11,490 bases of DNA from CAZYZQ01 sp964652075 (GTDB taxonomy: Bacteria > Bacillota > Clostridia > Oscillospirales > Oscillospiraceae): NCBI GenBank assembly GCA_964652075.1, contig CAZYZQ010000077.1, forward strand, positions 1-11,490, given 5' to 3'. The translations under genes were made by a program, and so were the position numbers. The notes beneath the pieces are model-generated. The model was given only the letters and a program-made list of their open reading frames with translations, searched no databases and was not told the DNA's origin. Below, one piece after another: positions 6,609-11,490 of this stretch; within the stretch, counting starts at the first letter, position 1; every line of letters begins with the position of its first letter.

Positions 6609-8171
6609 TTATTTCTCCGGTTTTTTTGCGGCGCTGGATGCTTCTTTCGCCTCGGCTTCGGCCTTTGCCAGTCCGACAGGGCCGGCCTCCTCACAGCGGC
6701 CGTAGAGCGTGCAGGCTTTGCGCAGGCGTGCGGCGAGACCGTCGGGGAGCTGCCCCGGGCGCAGCCGCCACTGCCAGTTTCCACCGGTGGAGCCGGGCAG
6801 GTTCATCCGCGCGCCCGCGCCGAGTCCGAGCAGATCCTGCATCGCCGCGACGAACAGGTTCGCGGGCGAGCGGATGCCGAGCAGCGTCAGGTCCCACACA
6901 AGGCCGCGGCCCGCCGTCGGGCCGCAGTACGCAGTGGCAAAGGCCAGCTCCTCCGGCGACGCCTCGCCCTGCGCCCAGCCCGCAGCTGTGTTGTTGTCGT
7001 GCGTGCCGAGATAGCAGACGCAGTTGCGCGGGTAGGTGTGCGGCAGATAGTCGTTGTTTTTGCCGCCGGAGAAGGCGAATTGCAGCACCTTCATGCCTGG
7101 CAGGCCGCTTTTCTCGAGCAGCAGCACGACGTCGTCTGTCAGTGTGCCGAGATCCTCCGCGATGATCTCCGTCTCCGGGCAGGCGCGGCGGATGGCCTCG
7201 ACAAACGGCAGGCCAGGCCCCGGCACCCACTTGCCGCCCTCGGCGGTCTTATCGCCGTAGGGGATGGCCCAGTAGGACGCAAGGCCGCGGAAGTGGTCGA
7301 TGCGCACGGTGTCGAACAGGGCGGAGGCGCCCCGCATCCGCGCGATCCACCAGCGGAAGCCGTCCTTTTTCATGGTTTTCCAGTCGTAGATCGGGTTGCC
7401 CCAGAGCTGCCCGGTCTTCGAGAAGTAGTCGGGCGGGCAGCCTGCGACGACGGTCGGCAGGCGGTCCTTGTCCAGCTGGAACTGCTCGGGGTTGGCCCAG
7501 AGGTCGGCGGAGTCCAGCGCAACGTAGATCGGCAGATCTCCGAACAGGCGGATGCCTTTGCTGTTGCAGTAACGCCGCAGCGCAAACCACTGGCGGTAGA
7601 ATTCATATTGTATAAATGTGAACAGGCGGATATCCGAATCGAGCGCCAGCCGGTACTGCGCCAGCGTTTCCGGGTCGCGTGCGCGCGCTTTTTCATCCGG
7701 CCAGTCCGTCCAGCATTTCATGTCGAAGTGCCGCTTGAGCGCCATGTAGAGGCAGTAGTCGTCCAGCCAGTCCTGCGTCGCGGCCCAGGCCGTGATCTTC
7801 TCCGGGAATGCGGCCCAGGCGCGGTCACTGGCCGTCTGCAGCACCGCGAAGCGCGCGGTGTAGAGCGCGCCGTAGTCCACATACTCCGGCTGGTTGCCCC
7901 AGAAGGTTACGTCCAGCCGCCGCGGCTCCAGAAGCCCCTGCTCCGCCAACAGATCGAGATCGATCAGGTACGGATTGCCCGCGAAGGTGGAGAAGGACTG
8001 GTAGGGCGAGTCGCCCATGCTGGTCGGCCCGACCGGCAGTACCTGCCAGTAGCGCATTCCGGCGTCCGCCAGAAAATCCGCAAACGCATAAGCCTCCCGC
8101 CCCAGCGTGCCGACGCCGTAGCGCGAGGGAAGCGACGTGATGGAGAGCAGAACGCCTGCCGCCCGTTTCAT
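6609..8171 (-). CDS. malQ: 4-alpha-glucanotransferase (amylomaltase, GH77)
   Basis: Transfers alpha-1,4-glucan segments between maltodextrins in the cytoplasm, releasing glucose; used in maltose and glycogen metabolism. The 520-residue length fits the shorter GH77 enzymes. Family landmarks are in order: GVLLSITSLPS at 6-16, GDSPYQSFSTFAGNP at 53-67, GDLPIYVALDSAD at 211-223, catalytic nucleophile D292 in RIDHFRG, acid/base E339 in IIAEDLG, transition-state stabiliser D392 in GTHDNNT, and MNLPGSTGGNWQWR at 456-469. Residues about 499-520 form an A/E/K-rich tail after the usual end of the domain. The start at 8171 has a GGGGCGG ribosome site and a matching promoter. The deaminase gene follows it. 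No transporter or other glucan gene is adjacent, and I see no clear CcpA site. Confidence 0.96.
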   Translation of the reverse strand: MKRAAGVLLSITSLPSRYGVGTLGREAYAFADFLADAGMRYWQVLPVGPTSMGDSPYQSFSTFAGNPYLIDLDLLAEQGLLEPRRLDVTFWGNQPEYVDYGALYTARFAVLQTASDRAWAAFPEKITAWAATQDWLDDYCLYMALKRHFDMKCWTDWPDEKARARDPETLAQYRLALDSDIRLFTFIQYEFYRQWFALRRYCNSKGIRLFGDLPIYVALDSADLWANPEQFQLDKDRLPTVVAGCPPDYFSKTGQLWGNPIYDWKTMKKDGFRWWIARMRGASALFDTVRIDHFRGLASYWAIPYGDKTAEGGKWVPGPGLPFVEAIRRACPETEIIAEDLGTLTDDVVLLLEKSGLPGMKVLQFAFSGGKNNDYLPHTYPRNCVCYLGTHDNNTAAGWAQGEASPEELAFATAYCGPTAGRGLVWDLTLLGIRSPANLFVAAMQDLLGLGAGARMNLPGSTGGNWQWRLRPGQLPDGLAARLRKACTLYGRCEEAGPVGLAKAEAEAKEASSAAKKPEK

Positions 8172-8215
8172 AATAACCGCCCCATTTCCTTTGATACGAG
8201 TTTGATGCTATGCTT

Positions 8216-8243
8216 ACCATACCAGATTTTGACGCAAAGTCAA
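8216..8243 (-). promoter_or_regulatory. Promoter for malQ-deaminase operon
   Basis: Read on the minus strand: -35 TTGACT (8243-8238), 16-base spacer, -10 TATGGT (8221-8216) preceded by TGG. The -35 lies in a small inverted repeat TTGAC-GCAAA-GTCAA (8229-8243), which may be chance or an operator. Confidence 0.65.
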
Positions 8244-8272
8244 GAGAACACGTGAAGAAATGTGAAAATTGC

Positions 8273-8301
8273 TTGTATTGCGCGAAAAAACCTGTTAAGA
8301 T
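8273..8301 (+). promoter_or_regulatory. Promoter for gtrA-like/guaD/gluQ operon
   Basis: -35 TTGTAT (8273-8278), 17-base spacer, -10 TAAGAT (8296-8301) preceded by TGT. The ATG of the first gene follows 23 bases after the -10, with an AGGAGG ribosome site between. Confidence 0.6.
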
Positions 8302-8324
8302 AGCGCGGGAAGGAGGCGCGTGCC

Positions 8325-8744
8325 ATGTCGAAAAAGCAAGAGGGAATCCGCGCCCTGAAATTTACGCTGTTTTCCGCGAGCGCGGGCGTCATTCAGGCGG
8401 CGTCGTTCACGCTGCTGTACGAAATCCTGCGGCTGCGCTATTGGCCCTGCTATCTCACCGCGCTTATTCTGTCCGTCGTATGGAATTTTACGCTGAACCG
8501 CCGCTGGACGTTCCACTCCGCGAACAACATCCCAATTGCAATGGCGAAGGTTGCGGCGTATTATCTGGTGTTCACGCCGCTGTCCACCTGGGGCGGCGAC
8601 GCGCTGGCGGGCTGCGGCTGGAACGCATATCTGGTGCTTGTGCTCTCCATGCTGACGAATTTTGTAACCGAGTTTCTCTACGACCGCTTTGTCGTCTTCG
8701 GCAGGAGCGTCGATACCGCAAAAAAGGGAGGGAAAAGATCATGA
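8325..8744 (+). CDS. GtrA-family small membrane protein
   Basis: A 139-residue protein with four predicted membrane segments (about 11-33, 38-54, 72-88, 100-118) and the paired family motifs NFTLNRRWTF (54-63) and NFVTEFLYDRFVVF (112-125). GtrA relatives are linked to cell-surface polysaccharide synthesis, some as flippases for undecaprenyl-phosphate sugars; no glycosyltransferase partner is in this window, so the substrate is unknown. AGGAGG precedes the ATG. Its stop overlaps the start of the guanine deaminase gene (ATGA at 8741-8744), so the two are translationally coupled even though their roles seem unrelated. The C-terminal tail is short and basic. Confidence 0.9.
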   Translation: MSKKQEGIRALKFTLFSASAGVIQAASFTLLYEILRLRYWPCYLTALILSVVWNFTLNRRWTFHSANNIPIAMAKVAAYYLVFTPLSTWGGDALAGCGWNAYLVLVLSMLTNFVTEFLYDRFVVFGRSVDTAKKGGKRS

Positions 8745-9205
8745 CTCCGATGGAGCTTGCAGTCGAAAAAGCGCGGCAGACGATGCGCGCCGGGATCGGC
8801 GGGCCGTTCGGAGCCGCAATCACGGACGCACGCGGCGAGGTGATTGCCGTTGCGTCCAACCGGGTGCTCAGCGACCACGACCCGACCGCCCACGCTGAGA
8901 TCATGGCGATCCGTGCCGCCTGCTGCCGCCTTGGCACGCACGATCTGTCCGGCTGCACACTCTATGCCACCGGCTATCCGTGCCCGATGTGCCTGTCCGC
9001 AATGATCTGGGCGAACATCACGGACTGCCGCTACGGCAACGATTTGGCCGCGGCCGGGGAGATCGGCTTCCGCGACAACCGGATCTATGACTTCATCCGC
9101 GGCGGCCTGACGGATCATAACACCCTGCGCCTCCGGCAGGAGGAAAGCGAAGACTGCCGCGCGCTCTATGCGGAGTATCACGAGAGCCAAAAGCAGATGT
9201 ATTAA
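8741..9205 (+). CDS. guaD: Guanine deaminase (CDA-fold, GuaD type)
   Basis: Converts guanine to xanthine and ammonia in purine salvage. The 154-residue protein has the deaminase zinc signature HAE (H51, E53) and PCPMC (C81, C84), and the segment AGIGGPFGAAI (17-27), as in B. subtilis GuaD. Further GuaD features are D112 in GFRDNRIY and a C-terminal tyrosine, Y154, at the same two-residue offset from the substrate-specificity residues I recall for B. subtilis GuaD (D114, Y156). This favours GuaD over the tRNA adenosine deaminase TadA. The ATG at 8741 overlaps the gtrA stop and follows GGGAGGG; a longer open frame upstream is a shadow of gtrA. gluQ follows after 21 bases. Guanine is also released when TGT puts the queuosine precursor into tRNA, a possible but unproven tie to its neighbour. 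Confidence 0.9.
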   Translation: MTPMELAVEKARQTMRAGIGGPFGAAITDARGEVIAVASNRVLSDHDPTAHAEIMAIRAACCRLGTHDLSGCTLYATGYPCPMCLSAMIWANITDCRYGNDLAAAGEIGFRDNRIYDFIRGGLTDHNTLRLRQEESEDCRALYAEYHESQKQMY

Positions 9206-9226
9206 GATGAGAAAGGGGGCCGTGCC

Positions 9227-10126
9227 ATGCTCGTCGGCCGTTTTGCGCCTACGCCCAGCGGGCGGATGCATCTGGGCAATCTGTTCTCCGCACTGCTGGC
9301 GTGGCTGTCTGTCCGCGCGGCGGGCGGGCAGCTGGTGCTGCGTATCGAGGATCTTGACCGCGAGCGCTGCTCCGATGAAGCCGCGCAGACTCTGCGCGAG
9401 GATCTGCGCTGGCTCGGCCTGACCTGGGACTGGGAGGCACAGCCGCAGTCGCAGCGCGACGCGGTGTATGCGCGCTATCTGGACAAGCTCTCCGGCCTTC
9501 TCTATCCCTGCTACTGCACGCGCGGCGACCTGAAGGCCGCCTCCGCGCCCCACGCCGCGGATGGCAAGCCGATCTATGCCGGCACCTGCCGCCATCTCAC
9601 ACCCGAGGAGCGGGCGAAGAAGACAAAGCCGCCCTGCATGCGCCTGATCGTGCCGGATGAGGTGATTGCCGTCCACGATGGTTTGCAGGGCGACTATGCG
9701 GAGAACCTGCTGCACGACTGCGGCGACTTCATTGTCCGCCGCGCGGACGGCGTGTTTGCGTATCAGCTGGCGGTTGTAGTGGACGACGGCGAGAACGGTG
9801 TGACGCAGGTGGTGCGCGGGCGCGACCTCTTGGACTCCGTGCCACGCCAGATGTATTTGCAGCGCCTGCTCGGCCTGCCGACGCCGGAGTACTACCATGT
9901 CCCGCTTTTGGTGGCCCCGGAGGGGCGGCGGCTGAGCAAGCGCGACGGCGATCTGGACCTCGGCGCGCTGCGCCTGCGCCACACTGCGCCGGAGATCATT
10001 GGGTATCTTGCCCACCGCGCGGGGCTTTTGGAGCGGGATATTTCGATCTCTGCCGCCGAGCTGGTCTCAGAATTTGACTGGGGCCGCGTGTGCCGGGAGG
10101 ATATTGTCATCGACGGTGCGTTCTAG
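9227..10126 (+). CDS. gluQ: Glutamyl-Q tRNA(Asp) synthetase
   Basis: A truncated paralogue of glutamyl-tRNA synthetase that activates glutamate and joins it to the queuosine base at position 34 of tRNA(Asp). The 299-residue length fits the family, which lacks the anticodon-binding domain. The class I motifs are present: FAPTPSGRMHLGN at 6-18 (HIGH equivalent HLGN) and RLSKRDG at 235-241 (KMSKS equivalent). The zinc site known in E. coli YadB is matched by C95, C97, Y117 and C121. AAAGGGGG precedes the ATG. It is last in the gtrA-guaD-gluQ group and is followed at 10154-10188 by a terminator-like hairpin. Its presence implies that the organism makes or salvages queuosine, although no such gene is in the window. 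Confidence 0.94.
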   Translation: MLVGRFAPTPSGRMHLGNLFSALLAWLSVRAAGGQLVLRIEDLDRERCSDEAAQTLREDLRWLGLTWDWEAQPQSQRDAVYARYLDKLSGLLYPCYCTRGDLKAASAPHAADGKPIYAGTCRHLTPEERAKKTKPPCMRLIVPDEVIAVHDGLQGDYAENLLHDCGDFIVRRADGVFAYQLAVVVDDGENGVTQVVRGRDLLDSVPRQMYLQRLLGLPTPEYYHVPLLVAPEGRRLSKRDGDLDLGALRLRHTAPEIIGYLAHRAGLLERDISISAAELVSEFDWGRVCREDIVIDGAF

Positions 10127-10153
10127 ACGCATAAATCTGGCCTGTTTTGGAGA

Positions 10154-10188
10154 AACTTCCTGTATTCCCACTATACAGGAGGTTTTTT
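10154..10188 (+). terminator. Terminator-like hairpin that contains the next gene's Shine-Dalgarno
   Basis: AACTTCCTGTAT (10154-10165) pairs with ATACAGGAGGTT (10173-10184) through 12 base pairs, one of them G-T, with loop TCCCACT, and is followed by T residues to 10188. It has the form of an intrinsic terminator for gluQ. The 3' arm holds AGGAGG (10177-10182), the only ribosome binding site for the CBS gene at 10191. Confidence 0.85.
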
Positions 10189-10190
10189 CA

Positions 10191-10622
10191 ATGCAGATCA
10201 AGGAAATTATGACTACCCCGGCTATCTCTGTCGGCGCGGGGGAGAGCGTCGCCGTTGCGGCGCGGCTGCTCAGCCATGAGAACGTCGGCATGGTGCCGGT
10301 CACGGCGGAGGACGGCCGCCTGCGCGGCGTGGTGACGGATCGCGACCTGGTTGTCCGCTGCCTCGCACTCGGCCGCGACCCGGAGACGACGAGCGTCGAG
10401 CGTGTGATGACAGGTACGCTGCGCACCGTTTCGCCGGACGACGAGATTGAGCAGGCAGAGCAGACCATGTGTTCCTGTCAGGTTCGCCGCCTGCCGGTGA
10501 CGGAGAACGGCAAGCTCGTTGGCATGGTGACCCTCGGCGACCTCGCGCGCCAGCCGAAGTGCGCCATGGAGGCGGCCGACTGCCTGTGTGAGATCGTATC
10601 CAATGTAAAACACGCGGAATAA
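10191..10622 (+). CDS. Two-CBS-domain protein
   Basis: A 143-residue protein made almost wholly of a CBS pair: CBS1 about residues 1-60 (IMTTPAISVGAGESV, GVVTDRDLVVR) and CBS2 about 70-125 (VMTGTLRTVSPDDEI, RRLPVTENGKLVGMVTLGDL). Such stand-alone pairs bind adenine nucleotides or similar ligands and act as energy sensors; the partner and ligand here are unknown. The C-terminus has three cysteines (C124, C131, C133) in a short tail, possibly chance. The ATG at 10191 is chosen because AGGAGG precedes it by eight bases; the frame is open farther upstream inside gluQ, but that is a shadow. I see no convincing promoter of its own, so expression probably depends on read-through of the hairpin at 10154-10188. 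Confidence 0.92.
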   Translation: MQIKEIMTTPAISVGAGESVAVAARLLSHENVGMVPVTAEDGRLRGVVTDRDLVVRCLALGRDPETTSVERVMTGTLRTVSPDDEIEQAEQTMCSCQVRRLPVTENGKLVGMVTLGDLARQPKCAMEAADCLCEIVSNVKHAE

Positions 10623-10656
10623 GCGTAAAATTGTGCAGAAAAACGGAAAAAACCGT

Positions 10657-10686
10657 TTGACTTTCCAGCTGCCTGCATGGTATAAT
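10657..10686 (+). promoter_or_regulatory. Promoter for rplU-prp-rpmA
   Basis: -35 TTGACT (10657-10662), 18-base spacer, consensus -10 TATAAT (10681-10686) preceded by TGG. This is the strongest promoter in the window, as expected for ribosomal protein genes. Transcription should start near 10692. Confidence 0.88.
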
Positions 10687-10691
10687 CAGAA

Positions 10692-10772
10692 AGCCGCATC
10701 GAACGGGCTATAAGTCGGATGGATCATCCGCGCCCCACAGAGCGAGTCTACACATAAGGTAGGTGCAAACAA
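10692..10772 (+). ncRNA. Ribosomal protein L21 leader (autoregulatory 5' UTR)
   Basis: The roughly 80-base transcribed leader before rplU is where the Firmicute L21 leader family (Rfam L21_leader) is found. Visible helices are GGATG (10717-10721) with CATCC (10725-10729), an enclosing GGGC (10705-10708) with GCCC (10732-10735), and CTAC (10748-10751) with GTAG (10759-10762). The last helix touches the ribosome site TAGGTG (10760-10765). In the family, excess L21 is thought to bind this RNA and lower its own synthesis. Position and structure fit; I could not run a covariance search. Confidence 0.75.
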
Positions 10773-11084
10773 ATGCAGGCAGTTATTGTGACCGGCGGCA
10801 AGCAGTATCTCGTGAGCGAGGGTGATGTCATCTTCGTCGAGAAGCTGGGCGTCGAGGAGGAGCAGGAGGTCAAGTTTGATCAGGTGCTGGCGATCGTGGA
10901 CGGCGAGAATTCCAAGGTCGGCGCGCCCGTGGTCGACGGCGCTTCCGTTACCGGCAAGGTGCTCAAGAACGGGAAGGGTAAGAAGATCACCGTCCTGAAG
11001 TATCGCCCGAAGAAGGACTCCAAGTCGAAGAATGGCCATCGCCAGCCGTACACCAAGGTTGAGATCGCCAAGATCGTCGGCTGA
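10773..11084 (+). CDS. rplU: 50S ribosomal protein L21
   Basis: A 103-residue protein of normal length for bL21, which binds 23S rRNA in the large subunit. It starts MQAVIVTGGKQYLVSEGD and ends in the basic HRQPYTKVEIAKIVG typical of the family; the KYRPKKDSKSKNGHRQ stretch is the RNA-binding region. The ATG at 10773 follows TAGGTG at a seven-base gap. The stop overlaps the start of prp (TGATG), so the two are translationally coupled. The gene order rplU-prp-rpmA is the standard Firmicute order. Confidence 0.98.
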   Translation: MQAVIVTGGKQYLVSEGDVIFVEKLGVEEEQEVKFDQVLAIVDGENSKVGAPVVDGASVTGKVLKNGKGKKITVLKYRPKKDSKSKNGHRQPYTKVEIAKIVG

Positions 11085-11407
11085 TGACCACAATCACATT
11101 TCACATGAAGGACGACAGGATCCAGAGCTTTACCTGTGAGGGCCACTCTGGATATGCGGAGGCCGGTGCGGATATCGTCTGCGCGGCCATCACATCCGCC
11201 GTCCGTCTGGCGGAGTGCACCATCACGGATGTGCTGGGCTTCTCCGCAAAGGTTCGGGTGAACGGGCAGGATGCCCGCATCAGCCTGAGCCTGCCCGCAG
11301 ACGCCCTCGAGGACGAGGCCGCGCAGGCCGTTTTAACGGGCCTGATGCTCACGCTCTGTGAGCTGCGGGACGAAAATCCGGAATATATCGACGTTTTGGA
11401 GGTGTAA
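11084..11407 (+). CDS. prp: Ribosomal-processing cysteine protease Prp (YsxB family)
   Basis: Cuts the N-terminal extension off ribosomal protein L27, a step essential for ribosome function in S. aureus. The 107-residue protein has the family signature GHSGYAEAGADIVCAAIT at residues 20-37; H21 and C33 correspond to the catalytic His22 and Cys34 of S. aureus Prp. It lies between rplU and rpmA, its start overlapping the rplU stop by one base. No separate strong ribosome site is visible, consistent with coupling. Its substrate is encoded immediately downstream and carries the expected cleavage sequence, so the assignment is secure. Confidence 0.96.
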   Translation: MTTITFHMKDDRIQSFTCEGHSGYAEAGADIVCAAITSAVRLAECTITDVLGFSAKVRVNGQDARISLSLPADALEDEAAQAVLTGLMLTLCELRDENPEYIDVLEV

Positions 11408-11410
11408 CAA

Positions 11411-11490
11411 ATGCTTAAGATTGGCATTCAGTTCTTCGCGCATCATAAGGGCGGTGGTTCCACCAAGAACGGCCGTGACTCTGAGTCCAA
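11411..11490 (+). CDS. rpmA: 50S ribosomal protein L27 (partial, N-terminus only)
   Basis: Only 26 complete codons are in the window. They read MLKIGIQFFAHHKGGGSTKN then GRDSES, the conserved bL27 start with the Firmicute-type nine-residue N-terminal extension. Prp is expected to cut between F9 and A10 (IQFF/AHHKGG), exposing the N-terminus that reaches the peptidyl transferase centre. GGAGGTG at 11397-11403, inside the end of prp, is its ribosome site. The gene runs off the right edge. Confidence 0.97.
   Translation, partial: MLKIGIQFFAHHKGGGSTKNGRDSES

Noticed and set aside
6141..8255. Very long plus-strand open frame (704 codons) opposite malQ and the deaminase gene
   Set aside because: It covers exactly the antisense of two clear enzymes, starts inside the terminator hairpin, has no ribosome site and shows no family motif.
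8210..8740. Upstream extension of the guanine deaminase frame
   Set aside because: It overlaps the GtrA gene in another frame; the ATG at 8741 gives the normal GuaD N-terminus and has its own ribosome site.
10117..10131. Short inverted repeat TGCGT-TCTAG-ACGCA at the gluQ stop codon
   Set aside because: Only five pairs and no T-run; likely chance.
10147..10177. Possible promoter for the CBS gene (TTGGAG with TATACA)
   Set aside because: The spacer would be 19 bases and transcription would begin at about 10184, past the ribosome binding site; the TATACA is better explained as part of the hairpin arm.
10641..10658. Hairpin AAACGG-A6-CCGTTT after the CBS gene as a terminator
   Set aside because: Only six pairs and no real T-run follows; it overlaps the -35 of the rplU promoter. 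A weak role in termination cannot be excluded.
1..11490. CRISPR array, insertion sequence, integrase site, tRNA or rRNA
   Set aside because: Read for direct-repeat/spacer patterns, transposase motifs and tRNA-like folds on both strands by eye; none seen.

Overview
The window looks like a chromosomal core segment of a high-GC, Gram-positive anaerobe of the class Clostridia, probably a gut Oscillospirales/Ruminococcaceae-type organism (inference). Supporting signs are strong AGGAGG-type ribosome binding sites, a CarD-like regulator, an LCP cell-wall ligase, a ferredoxin-tailed DUF362 protein, and above all the Firmicute block L21 leader-rplU-prp-rpmA, in which L27 carries the N-terminal extension cut by the Prp protease. 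I see no phage, transposon, CRISPR, tRNA or rRNA. No gene-free stretch exceeds 300 bases; the longest gaps, about 150-190 bases, hold promoters and terminators.

Layout. 1-2430 (minus): a probable two-gene operon reading leftwards, a DUF362 protein with two C-terminal 4Fe-4S motifs, then an AMP-forming acyl-CoA synthetase whose C-terminus lies outside the window. 2620-4298 (plus): an LCP-family protein with a long Q/P/Y-rich cytoplasmic tail, followed 2 bases later by a small unknown membrane protein. 4399-5433 (plus): a class I DAHP synthase with its own promoter and an elaborate 3' RNA structure. 5602-6105 (plus): a CarD-family regulator, ending at a bidirectional terminator. 6171-8171 (minus): 4-alpha-glucanotransferase (malQ), then a cytidine-deaminase-fold protein. 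8325-10126 (plus): an apparent operon of GtrA-family membrane protein, guanine deaminase and glutamyl-Q-tRNA(Asp) synthetase. 10191-10622 (plus): a two-CBS-domain protein whose Shine-Dalgarno lies inside a terminator-like hairpin. 10657-11490 (plus): promoter, L21 leader, rplU, prp and the start of rpmA.

How they work together. Most units are housekeeping: aromatic amino acid entry (DAHP synthase), wall polymer attachment (LCP), alpha-glucan use (MalQ), purine/pyrimidine salvage (two deaminases), tRNA modification (GluQRS) and 50S assembly (L21, Prp, L27). The least conventional points are the deaminase at 6171-6563, which keeps the zinc centre but has changed the nucleoside-binding residues of classical cytidine deaminase; the RNA hairpins at 10154-10188, 5451-5533 and 3937-3968; and the DUF362-ferredoxin/acyl-CoA ligase pair. 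I do not see a convincing wholly new multigene system.
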